A stretch of DNA of 64,000 nt. Source: Thamnaconus septentrionalis. Taxonomy: Eukaryota > Chordata > Actinopteri > Tetraodontiformes > Monacanthidae. A program made the translations under genes and the position numbers. The DNA lies in NCBI GenBank assembly GCA_009823395.1, contig CM020501.1, forward strand, positions 9,979,361 through 10,043,360, in the 5' to 3' direction. Below the pieces are notes generated by a model. That model saw nothing but the letters and a program-made list of their open reading frames with translations. It was not told the DNA's origin and made no database searches. Shown piece by piece: positions 1 through 10,984 of this stretch. How positions within the stretch are numbered: position 1 is the first letter of the stretch; each line of letters starts with the position of its first letter.

Positions 1-3000
1 GTGATGTGCAGCTTCACCAGGAATCCTTTGGGGACAGAAATCTTCCAGGAGGTCTGCAGGTGAGCAGGGTATGGGTTTGGATAACCTGAGGACTGGATCT
101 CTCCTTTACGGCCGGTGAGGATGACTGAACCACTTCCTGTCAAACAGCAGCAGAGGAAGGAATACTGACTGCACAATCTGAGGATGTGAAAACTTTGACT
201 TGTGCTGCGGATTTCTTTTAAAATAATGAAACCTGGGTCAATGATTTTTATAACTCTTTCATTAGATGTAAAATCTCTTTTTTCAATGCAGACAAGTTTG
301 CTTTCTGCAAAAAGCTTTGATGAATAAAGGAAGTTTTATCTCGCCACTCATGCACTGAGTAACTTGGGTACATCCTTATTTGGCTGCTGTCACCTGATTA
401 GAGCAGTAAAAAGAGCACAGCCTGTGCACAGGTGGGCTGGGGTGCACAAAGATATCACAGATTCTGTATCAGCATCAGGTGATAACAAGACGACGGAGAA
501 AGTTGTGAAATTGCTGACTGAAGAATAGAATCACAGTGTTGCAGAAAGGTTTAGGCTGACTCAAAGAAGTTCTGTTGACACAAAGTGACTGCTTTTTACT
601 TTTTCTTTTTCATTTTCTTCTACTTTTTTGTTGACTTACCCATCAACCAGATCTGGAACTAAACACAATTGTGTTTAGTTCCAGATCTGGTTGATGGGTA
701 AGAGATCTGGTTGATGGGTAAGAGATGGGTAAGAGATGGTGTACAGATGGTTTTGCACCATTAATGAGCATCCAAAAAAATACACTGGTTCAAAGGTTCC
801 ACATCATGCATAATTCATTCAACAAGAACGTCTCCTAGCCTTAGCCTTAACCTTAGCCCGCACAAGGGAAGAAGGTTCATTCTTTACTTCAGAAGTTTGG
901 AATAAATATCTCACTGTGATGTCACTAAGGGCACTGGCTCTTCACTGATATCTCTCCCAGAACTCTCACAACAACCCCAGCCAGGTGTTTTTTCCTTCCA
1001 AACATGTAGTTCCAACAGGCCTGGATGTTAGGGGAGGAAGCTAATATTGATAGCTTTTGGCAGGAAGCTGCAAACACAGGGCTAAATATGTTGTCGACAG
1101 CTCGACAGAATCAAAAATCACGACCGTAAACAAAGACCTGGCAACAATATGAGTTCATACTGTTAAACATCGAAAAGGGAAACATAAAAAAGATGAGCAG
1201 ACTTGTGTAGAAGTGTGTTTACCAGTAGTTGCGGGAATTTCTGTTGTTGTTTTTGTTGTGGTGGTGGCAGGGGCGGGGGCGACAGTCGTTTGGATAAACT
1301 TGCTGTATGCTGCATTGAATCCCTGCGAGGTCAAGGTGTGGTCGGATTTGAAGCGAACCACCATTGTGTTGAAATCGGAGGTCAGAGGCTTCGGCAACTT
1401 CGGCCCACAAAATTTACCTGCAACAAATTATTATTTAAAAGTGACTGTGAGAAAGTAATGAAGTGAAAACAGTGATAAATGTAAATTCAAATGAAGCGGA
1501 GTTCATCTTGTGTAATGGAAACAGATCTGGAATTCTATACTGTGAAATCAGTGATGATAAAGAAAGATTTTTTTTTGAGTCAAAATCAAATTCTTCCACC
1601 CTCGTGTTCCTTCCTCCTTGCTTACTCCTTGCTTTATCAAGCACTTCAGCACTACGTGTAACATGCACTAAGCACTTCATGTTTTTATTTATTATAGGTT
1701 TTTTATTTATTATATTAATTTCCTTTGGGATTAATAAAGTTTTATCTAATTTAATCTAATCTAATCTAATCTAATCTACTGCAATCAGTGTGTGATGTGA
1801 TGTTTACCGAGCGAAGTAGATCCGGGCCTGTGGCCACCGTAGACCTGAACATAGTCTCCACAGGCTGAAGGCACCAGCTCCAAAGAGTTGAATGTCAGGT
1901 GAATCCTTTCTCCGACAGGCACAGTGATTTTCCACTGAGGAATCAGAGAGATCACACGTACAAAACACATTCTTGTTAATAATTTGAACATTTACAGACA
2001 ATTTCCCCCCCTGAAAATGATTGTGAAAAAGTGCTTCAGTGGAAGTGGTAGTAGAGTGTAAATGAAAACACCATATACCTGTTCACCTATTGCACAATAT
2101 AATTTTGACAGATCTGACGTGTAGCAATTTCTCTTTTCTGTCATGCTTGGAAAGGTGTTTTAATGTCTAGAACGGCGGCATTATGACAGCGTTATGATGA
2201 CGGCCACATAACAGAGTTTATGTCCGAAGCCAGCATGAACGCAGATGACAGCCTTGCAGATGAACGGCGGTGCTTTATCCCATATAGAAAAATGTGTGTC
2301 CCAGTACCTGGTAGAGCACTGAATTGGAGTAGTTTTTCTCAGGGAATCCAGGGGTCATCAGTTCCCCCTGTTCACCTTGGAGAAATCCACCAGCTCCGAC
2401 TAATTCTGTAAACAGGGTTACAAGGAGGGGCTTGAGGGTAACATGTAGTGAAGGGACACACCTCCTGCATACCTGTCTACCGCTATTTCCATCCACCTTA
2501 TCCAACATGTGTCTTTGTCCAGTACCCATCCTGACATTTATTTTCCGGGCCAGTCGTATACAAGCCGTGTACAACGTGATGTGTCTAGACATCGTCATAC
2601 CTGATGTGAGTGCCGGATCCACAGCTTTGAAATGAGCCTTGAATCCCTTGTCTGTGTCTCTTTCATTGGAGTTGAAGTAGACTATCAGGCGGTTTGAGAG
2701 AGACACCAGAGGCATCGGCTTGGTGTCTCCACAGAATCTGCCTGAAAATATCACAATCAGACCCAACATGACAATGTACGACTTCCCACTCTGCGGTTGA
2801 AATCATTAAGGAATACAGCTGCAAAGTTAACACAAAGTGGTACAACGTTAAATGTTTAACTGCAATGCTGCTATGCTATTTATTCAATAACATTTGGATA
2901 TTCATAATGTAGAGTTATTTGTGCCTGAGGCAATGAAGATCTTTTAAAGTCTTTTAAATGAATACAACTTCAATTATTACTGCCTTGGTCTGTCTCTGTT

Positions 3001-4835
3001 CCAGTGTCAATAAAGCAATGTTCAGTGTGTTAATGAGTGAATGTGTTGAGAGCGTTAATGGACAAGTGGACAGATGTGTGCAGACTGAAGGAGCTTCTCT
3101 TTATAGGTTTACACTGCATTCTTTCTTTTAGATCAACCTTTTTGGAGTTAGAATTAATGCAAGGTTTTACCAATGATCCCCAGTGAGTCCTGCAGTGTGA
3201 TGAAGTCTCTGGAGCAGGGCTGGTCGGTCCCAATAGAAAAGTCCTCGAACCACAGATGGACAACCTACAGTAGGAACATTGCAGAGGCGTTTTAATTTCC
3301 TTTATTTCAATCTGAAGAGCTAAAAAGAGAGAAAGGCTGACGACAGCCTCTGCACACTTATGTGCCGCCGTGCCTGTATAAACGTGCCACAAACCAACTT
3401 GTCTGAAGTGGATATTGTCGTATCTGGCAGGAATGCAACCTTAAAAAAAGGAAACTCAAGTTTCGTGTTTCCTTTTGTGGCTGTTGGTAGGAAAATGTGT
3501 GTCAAATGTGGAAGTATCCAAATATTGTGTTTCAAATAGTTTCTTTTCAAGAGAAAACAGAGGATTGAGAGGTAAATGACTGCTGTATCTGGTTGGAACC
3601 AATGCAGTTAACACACATAAAGCAAAGTCAAGTTTCCTCTTGTGGCTGTTGGGAGGAAAATGAAGGAGACAGTGCAGCCATCTGTCCGAGACGCTGCCAC
3701 TGCGTTCAGCCCAGCTGTCCACTGCTTGGCCTCACATTAAACCCATCCCAAACAGCAGCTTGACAAAGCAAGAGGTCTGCTTCCCGCAACCTTGAGTGCA
3801 GGAGAAGCGGTAACAGGAAATGGATAGATGGATGGATGCATAAAAGAATTTTACCCCCCCTGGAGGTACTCTCATTACTATTCATCCACATTGTCTTTTT
3901 ATAGCCCTTTTATACTGAGTGCAGTATTACTTTTTTCACAAGGAAGGCTTGGCTTACCTCTGATACAGAATATTACCGATCTGACTTTAAAACATTATTA
4001 AACTCACTTTGCACTGTGTCATAGTCACTGTGGGAGAGCAGGAGAAATTCTCCTCTATTCTCCACGGTCGACCTCGATCAAAAGCCGGCCCTCACATTAC
4101 CCTCAACAAGAGTGTGAATGGGTGAGTAAGCGTAGGCCGAGCAGTGATGCTGAACCATGTCACCTTGTCAGGCTCCACTGTGATTTCCCAGATGCAGTTC
4201 ATGCCGTTCTTGTAGTTCTCGGGATAGTTCAAACTGGAAAAGGTTCCCGACTCTCCGGACAGCTCCATGGGGCCACCACACCCTGAGCCTGAGGACATAA
4301 TGGAAATGGATGCTCAATGTCTCACTTTGTGATCCTCTATCCTCCTTTAACAGTGCACAAAAGGTCTAAGAAAATGTTTTTTTTTTATTAAACATATTTA
4401 ATTGTTTTGTCAAAATGACACACATACATCATATTGAAATGTGTTCAGATAATGTAAAGACGTGAGCAGTGTTAATTAGTCAGAAATGGGTTTATGGGCG
4501 TTCAATGGACTGACATTGTGTGGAGTTGTTTCGCTTCTTGATAAATGCCACTCTGAGAGGAGAAACTCCTCTGATGAAAAAAAACTTTCCCACAGACAAG
4601 GAACAAAGATATCTGTCAGTGGTATTTTTCTGGGCCACACTGTGCTGAAGATCAATGCAATTTCACAGAACACACACTCACCAGCAACAGGAGTAGATTC
4701 ATCATCGTTGGTCGGTTGGTCCACGAAGTACAGGACAATGAAGGCGATGCAGACCCCAGTCATGGCCACAAAGAGAAATATCAGCATCTTTTCCAGAGTG
4801 CTCATCCTTTTCGGCCGACTATTTGTTGACTCCAT
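1..4835 (-). CDS. Type II membrane CUB-domain protein, copy A (partial, 3' end beyond the left edge)
   Basis: I do not recognise this gene by name. Exons read on the minus strand: 4835-4682, 4288-4164, 3264-3171, 2741-2601, 2405-2308, 1934-1808, 1417-1223 and 136-1 (open). All joins keep phase at GT-AG sites. Exon 1 encodes a short cytoplasmic start (MESTNSRPKR) and one membrane helix (about residues 17-41, with TGVCIAFIVLYF) and no cleavable signal, so the protein should be type II. Exons 2-4 form CUB1 (GCGG, FSSLNYPENY, NCIWEI, then GRFCGDTK). Exons 5-7 form CUB2 (TPGFPEKNYSNS, GKFCGPK), followed by a Thr/Pro-rich linker ending ATTG. The last exon starts a different CUB (GEIQSSGYPNPYPAHLQ) that looks most like those of C1r, C1s and MASP. 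A protease domain further downstream is possible, as in type II transmembrane serine proteases, but is not in the window. Copy B to the right shares exon lengths 154, 125, 94, 141, 98 and 127. Confidence 0.8.
635..733. repeat. 68-bp perfect palindrome followed by a 20-bp tandem duplication
   Basis: Bases 635-668 and 669-702 are exact reverse complements with no spacer; the centre is ACACAATTGTGT. The last 20 bases (683-702, starting AGATCTGG and ending GGGTAAG) are repeated exactly at 703-722, and an 11-base remnant follows at 723-733. It lies in the intron between the last two visible exons of copy A. It has no coding content. The layout suggests a template-switch or fold-back replication event. 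Confidence 0.9.
1599..1779 (+). repeat. 3' tail of a non-LTR retrotransposon ending in (TCTAA)n
   Basis: A sequence ending GGGATTAATAAAG followed by five or more TAATC/TCTAA units, in the intron between copy A exons 6 and 7. This is the usual form of a 5'-truncated fish LINE tail: an AATAAA signal and then a short tandem repeat. The left boundary is a guess because no target-site duplication could be read. The family is not identified; a similar tail occurs at 48145-48225. Confidence 0.5.
3778..3838 (+). repeat. Short LINE/SINE 3' tail with (GGAT)n
   Basis: CCGCAACCTTGAGTGCAGGA followed by GAAGCGGTAACAGG and ATGGATAGATGGATGG has the form of fish L2-clade tails. The surrounding intron is nearly identical to copy B up to AAGAGGTCT (3778, compared with about 14340) and diverges exactly here, so the tail was inserted in copy A after the duplication or lost from copy B. 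Confidence 0.5.
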
Positions 4836-4931
4836 TTTTCCTCACTGCAGCGTAAATGCACGAAGCTGTGCCTTCCACGACTATTCATCAGTGGCAAGGT
4901 GTTTCAAGTTAGTCGGGGGGAGTCTATGAAC

Positions 4932-4937
4932 TTTATA
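4932..4937 (-). promoter_or_regulatory. TATA box of CUB gene copy A (putative)
   Basis: The minus strand reads GGTATAAAGTT about 100 bases upstream of the ATG at 4835. That allows a start of transcription near 4905 and a 5' UTR of about 70 bases. The aligned position in copy B reads TTTAAAG, so the element is not shared. It is a motif match only. Confidence 0.4.
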
Positions 4938-5744
4938 CCTTTCTCTTTAGCGGAGCAACATCCACCAGCGAGGTCCTGAGGGGACGCCATAAATCAGAGA
5001 CCATTATCAAGGCTAGTTAATCAGTGCTGGTAGTGATAGGATGGATATCTTCAAAGTCATATAGCTAAAAGGCAAATATTTTTTCTATTGATTTTTGCAC
5101 TGCTGTCAGTATTACAGACACAGAGTCTGTGCCTTTGTTGTGTTTTTTTTTATGTTATCGTGTATAATGTGTGCTGTTTTTTTTGTGAAAAGACAAAAAA
5201 AAAATCCCAAAGAAAAACAGAGCATGCAGCTTTTGTTGTGACTGGTCTAATCAGCCTCAAAGTGGCGACATCAGGGTTTATATACTGCCTCAACTTATCA
5301 TACCCACGACTTGAACTTGAAGACTGTTGAGTATAGTTTCTAATCTTTATTGGTACACAACACAAAACTGCAGGAAGCCACAAAACAACTAACTTCATTT
5401 TAGATAGGAGAAAAAAATAATAATATATATTTGTAATATTTTTTTAGTCTGTTGCTATGACTAGTTGCTATGTTGCTATGACCAACCCAAACTAAAACCA
5501 ACTAATTCTTGGATGAAATAAATTGTTGGTGAATAACCAAATGCGACTAAATTTTCTACTTTGAAATGATCAAAGAAAATTGAATGGTTTCCAGGGCACA
5601 ACTGCGTCTCAATGATGTGAAGTGTGCTTGTGACCAACAAGGCTGTTCGAGTGAGACCACCTTCTTGTGATATACAATACAGTTTTTTTTTTTGTTTTTT
5701 TTAAACACCTGTTTGCGAAAAGCATGTGTGAGGTAGGCAGAGAC

Positions 5745-6154
5745 GGGGAGATTCTTGGTGAGGGAACTTGCTCCAGCAGCCCGTCGTTGCACCACAAACA
5801 AATGTAGGCCACGTATTCCACTGGGAGTTGGCAGCCATCAGGAGGACAAGCCTCACTTCCAGCTCTCCGGCTAACACAATAGTTGGAGGAAAATTATGAT
5901 GTAACACAGTAATTAGCCAGTCCACAATCTCAAAGGGGGATCTGTAAATAGTAATTACTGCATTGATCCTGTAATAGAAGTCAAGTTAATGCGTCTCGGG
6001 TGATGTGAGAGTGATTCTGCTGAATTGTGACTGTTTCTGTGCTTCTGCTGGCTCATGATCAGTCTCATGACCCCTTTATGGGTTTTCCAAAGGTGTGAGC
6101 TGAAGAAATGAACATGTTTATTACGTCAACTGCGTCACGGCAAGCTGATTTCAA
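5745..6154. promoter_or_regulatory. Duplicated upstream block of CUB gene copy A (left part)
   Basis: Bases 5751-5885 match 20428-20562 with only about seven differences, and 5918-6154 match 20862-21091 less closely. Both lie upstream (minus-strand sense) of a CUB-gene start. Shared motifs include TCAAAGGG, GTAAATAGTAATTA and the CRE-like TTACGTCA at 6121-6128. The first 125 bases have open frames on the minus strand, but I see no convincing splice pair and the differences are not mainly at third positions. I therefore read it as noncoding, probably regulatory; a 5' UTR exon is the alternative. Confidence 0.45.
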
Positions 6155-6844
6155 GGGCCAATTCCAATTCCTCCCTTAACTCCTCAATCTCAACCCTCGC
6201 CCTTAACCCTCAATCTTTGGCCGTCAATCTTGGCCCTCAAAAATAAGTGTCAGGGCTATCTTGTGACTTAGAAATGGGACACCCCTTAAGTGCAGTTACG
6301 TCTTCAGACTGTGGGGGGCGGCCTTACGCCAAAGCTACGTCCAGTCTGTCAAGAAGACGACGACGACAAAGAAGAAGGAGACGGAAAAAGATGACGACGA
6401 AAAAGAAGTAGTCCTCCGTCGCTACACAACGAGGTATACAAGTAACGTGAAGCCGGGACCGCCGGTCCGGCTGACAAACATCGTAAAGTAAAAAAAAAAA
6501 AACGATGTCAATAATCCATAAAAAAGTCTTAAACTAAGACAATAAAATGGTTTCGTAATATTTATATCTCTATTAACTAAGAAAATACTTCCATTTGTAG
6601 CTTGCTTTTTTCATTGCCATTTTTCGAAGAATGTCTTGGATTGAAAATACACAATGCCTTCTGGGTAGCCCTTACTCCCAAGGGTGGTGCCGGAGAATCT
6701 CAATATTGAGGGCGATACAGCCCTTAAACTTGTCCCTCAACTTGACCTTCTGAGAATCGGGACAGCACTTGCACTTAACGGGAGTGCGCATTTTTGAGAT
6801 TGAGGGTTGAGATTGAGGGTTAAGGGAGGAATTGGAATTCACCC
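6155..6844. mobile_element. 690-bp MITE with long terminal inverted repeats, PIF/Harbinger-like
   Basis: The left end is GGGCCAATTCCAATTCCTCC and the reverse complement of the right end is GGGTGAATTCCAATTCCTCC; the similarity continues inward through CCTTAA and CAATCTCAACCCTC. The flanks are CAA (6152-6154 and 6845-6847), and the unfilled site TTTCAAATCCCC is present in the paralogous block near 21087. Length, termini and a 3-bp target duplication fit a nonautonomous PIF/Harbinger element, though CAA is not that family's usual target. There is no transposase. The interior holds a purine-rich GACGACGAC stretch near 6355-6410. Confidence 0.75.
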
Positions 6845-6957
6845 CAAATCCCCGTAGCAGAACAGCAACTTATCGGTGGGACTTCAGCTACAGCTCAGAC
6901 GTGTTGCCCTGAATTCCCCTAAGAGTCCAGAGATGCTCCATTTAGCATTGGCGGATG
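6845..6957. promoter_or_regulatory. Duplicated upstream block of copy A (right part)
   Basis: About 110 bases from CAAATCCCCG to TCCATTTA match 21085-21186 with a handful of differences. Similarity ends abruptly on the right (GCATTGGCGG here, AACATGGCAA there), which marks one edge of the tandem duplication unit. Confidence 0.55.
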
Positions 6958-7691
6958 TTTATAGTTTCAAAAGCAAAAGATTTTAACTCTCGGCTCCTAA
7001 ATAGAACCCTTCAATCATGCTTAGAAACATGAACAAACTAATGATTCTTAAGTTGTTTATTGAAATTCATCAGGTTCAAAGTCAGATTTAAGGTATTACT
7101 AATGCATTTAAAACCCCACTTAAAATCACCAAGACCAATGACCCCAACTGTCATCAGTTATCCCAACAGTCACAACATCAGTACAAAATCACTCATGATT
7201 TACAGCCTTGTTTCAAACAACAACAACAAACATTTTTTCGACCTTAAATATGATTAAACACAAAGTGAGATTTTAGAAATCTGGATAAAATATTCAACCA
7301 TGTAAATGACTTATTTTGGAGTTGTGCAAAGCACAAGTAAACATGATTACATATATGATCTATATTCTCATTAACGTTTTTTTTTTTTTTTTTTTTAATT
7401 CAACTGTCATTGTAGTATGTTGCAATATTTGGAATAATGTAAGTGGAATACTATTTCCACTTCTCCAGCTTCTGGATCAAAATCCTTATTGTGAATCTGG
7501 CATCAGTTTTAAAACTTGCCAGTGCCTTTTTTTGATGTCCATAAATAAAAATAGCCGTGAGCTGTTTGACCAGGACTAATTGAACTAACGAGAGTCAGGT
7601 GTTGAGATTAATAAGCAACAGCTGGTGACAAACCCGCCTTCTCCTCCTTCTGCTCTCCTGTATACATCACCTACTGTATCTTGCCTGTTTT
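6958..7691. other. Gap between copies A and B
   Basis: AT-rich sequence with a poly-T run at 7378-7397. It lies between the right edge of the copy A unit and the stop of copy B. I see no exon, promoter or named repeat in it. Confidence 0.5.
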
Positions 7692-8329
7692 CTAAGAGCC
7701 ACTGTGTGACGTGTTTGCTGCCGGGGCATCTGTCGGTGGGATGAATTTTCTGAACGTTGCTTTGAATCCTTTGGAGGTAAAGTAGCCGTCGGACTTGAAG
7801 CGAACCACCATGGTGTTGGAAGGAGAGATGAGCGGCTGTGGCAACGACTTCCCACAGAACTTTCCTGTGAACAACCATGGGTTAAAAGAGTTCAAAGTAA
7901 CTGAAACTTTGAATAAAGTCCATCATAATGCAGAATATCATTGCTGGACTCTTTACTTTTTCTTAAATTAAATTCATCCATATTTAGTGAACATGGCACA
8001 GAGCTCGTCTTGCTAACAGCCTGTCGTGCGCTCTCTTTCATCACTTTCTTTTCGCTTTTGGCCTGGTGTGTGAAAGTATTTTTTACCCACACTAATCTCG
8101 TTGATAAAAGAGTTTTTCTTTTTCCAACTCAATTCCTCTCCCTCTTGTGTTCCCTCCCCTCCCTCACTGAAACCAATGTGCCACATGATGTTTACCGAGT
8201 GAAGGGGCTCCGAGCTGGTGGCCGCCGAAGACCTTAACGAAGTCTCTGCAGACAAATGGCGCCAGGTCGAAGGAGGTAAATGTCAGGTGAACCCTTTCTC
8301 CTTCAGGCAATGTGATTCTCCACTGATGC

Positions 8330-8409
<80 letters not shown>

Positions 8410-10914
8410 GAGTGATTGCGGGTGAGTTTTCAGGAGCATTCAAACTGAAAAGGTGACATCAAGTATATTTTTGCCTCTGGTGGTTGTGCAAACAGTAGTT
8501 TTGACATGTTTATATTTGTAGCGTGCATCTAAATGCCTACAGCGAACGTGACATATTGGGCCTTTAAATATTTATTTTCAGTCTCTTGGAGGAAACGCAG
8601 TTGACAGCCTTGCAGATAAAGGTCAGCACCGCTTTCTCACATGTCTTGTAGAAGCTCCATTGTGTGTGCGTGTGCATATCAGTACCTGGTAGAGTGCTGA
8701 ATTGGAGTAGTTCCTCTCAGGGAATCCAGGGGTCATCAGTTCCCCCTGTTCACCTTGGAGAAATCCACCGGCTCCAGCTAATTCTGTAAACAGGGCATAT
8801 GGAGGGGCTTCAGCGTCCCAACATCCCAACATTTATTTTCTGGGTCAATTACATCCTGTGAGATGGATTTCCAACATTACAGCCCAGTCAATTTTCCTGC
8901 TGAAATGGATTCAGTCTCCTCTACCTGATGTGAGTGCCGGATCCACAGCTTTGAAATGAGCCTTGAATCCCTTGTCTGTGTCTCTGTCATTGGTGTTGAA
9001 GTAGACTGTCAGGCGGTTTGAGAGAGACACCAGAGGCATCGGCTTGGTCTTGCCACAGAATCTGCCTGCAGATATCATCACAATCAGACAAGTGTGACTA
9101 TGTACAATTTGTTTCTCTGTGATTAGAAACAAGGCTTTATAATTTAACAGCAAAAAAGGTTACAAGGAGAGTAATGCAAATGGACTGAAAGAAGGGTCAA
9201 CCCCAGCACAAGTAAAGATCAACACGGCTACAAAAGAGGGGAATGAACACAAAATAACAAACCAAAAAATAAGCTGGAAAAATGCAGAAGTTGAAAAAAC
9301 TTAAGTTCCAATAGTTATTTTATAATGGACAGCATGATCACAGATGAAATGCAGTTTTTCTGCAATGTACATATTTAGAGATTTTTAGAGCATGCAAGTG
9401 ACCAAGTTACCAATGATTGCCAGTGAGTCTTGTAGTGTGATGAAGTCTCTGGTGCAGAACAGGTCCATACCAAGAGAAAAGTCCTCAAACCACAGATGGA
9501 TCACCTGCAACACAAAGATGTCCTTGAATAGGCTACCAGCCAGGACACATACTGACAGTCATCAAGTTGAGTACAAAATCCTAACAAGTGTCTTGACCAG
9601 GGAGATTATTCAAAATTATTTTGGGCTTTATTTAGATCTTGATGGTGCAACAAAAAATTAATTTATCTGTGTCTGTGACACCTGTGATGTAGTAGGAGAC
9701 TGATGACTGAGCAATTGCATGCGGTGCAGTGATGCTGTCACCTTATTGGGCTCCACTGTGATCACCCAGATGCTTTTCATGCCGTTGTTGTAGTTCTCGG
9801 GATAGTTCACGCTAGAAAAGTTTCCTGACTCTCCCGACAGCTGCACAGGAGCGCAGCATCCTGATGCTGTATGAGGTCAAGAAGGAGGGGAGTGGTTATG
9901 GGTGCTGTCCCTTAATCTGATCCTCGAAACATGACGTCTGCACCCTGTAGTTCGCCATGTGTAAGGCATAACAACACTTTTTCTTGCTGTTTCCGGGAGC
10001 AAACACTGGGCTAAATATGGCGTTTTCTAGGGATGAATGGGGTTTTATGTGTAAAAGGTAACTAAATCCAAATGACAGGCTTATAGACATTGACCTGAAC
10101 TTGACGTTGATGCAACTTACTGTACATAAGACAGGGGCTATTTATACAAGAGGGCAGGGGAACACAAGTGAGAACAGTCAAGGGCAAGACTGACAACAAG
10201 ACACAGGTGAAAATCATGGGGTAAAAAAGGTGGGAAAACAGGAAAAGGAAGTAAATTATAGAACACACAAGGGGAGACTATCAAAACAAAACAGAAAATT
10301 ACTAACACAACAGATCACAACAAGAGGAGAGAGAGTTCACCGGAGGTTGTGGGTGTTCTTGTCGGGAAGGAGGTTGGCAGGATGAATTTTTTGTATGTTG
10401 CTCTGAATCCTTTTGAGGTGAAGAAGCCGTTTGATTTGAAGCGAACCACCATGGTGTTGGAAGGGGAGATGAGCTGCTGCGTCTTCAATATCCAGCAGAA
10501 TTTGCCTGTTGGGATCAAGTCACTGTTCATGAAGAAACTACTAAAACAGCGGCTTTGGTAAATGTACTAGAACATCATTTTTAGAACTCTGATCACAATG
10601 CAGTGTCTTAAATTTAATATTTTCAAAACTGACGCTGTTGTTTGAAAGTGTTCTGAAGAATTTTATAATTACCGTGGATAAAGATTTACCAGCGATGAGA
10701 AAAAAAATCTAAAAATCCTAATTCTCTTTGAGTAGTGCGCCCCTCTGCCCACTGAAACAAATGTGTAGTTTCAAGTTTACCGAGTGAGACAGCTCCAGGC
10801 CGGTGGCCTCCATAGACCTGAACAAAGTCTCCACAGGCTGAAGGCACCAGGTCAAAGGTGGTGAATGTCAGATGAACCAATTCTCCCACAGGCAATGTGA
10901 TCTTCCACTGAGAC

Positions 10915-10984
<70 letters not shown>

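Noticed and set aside
8218..8439. Open frames made of long Thr-His or Val-Cys runs
   Set aside because: They are translations of the (CA)n microsatellite; the real exon ends at 8322. The same applies at 10686-11057 and 49474-49823.
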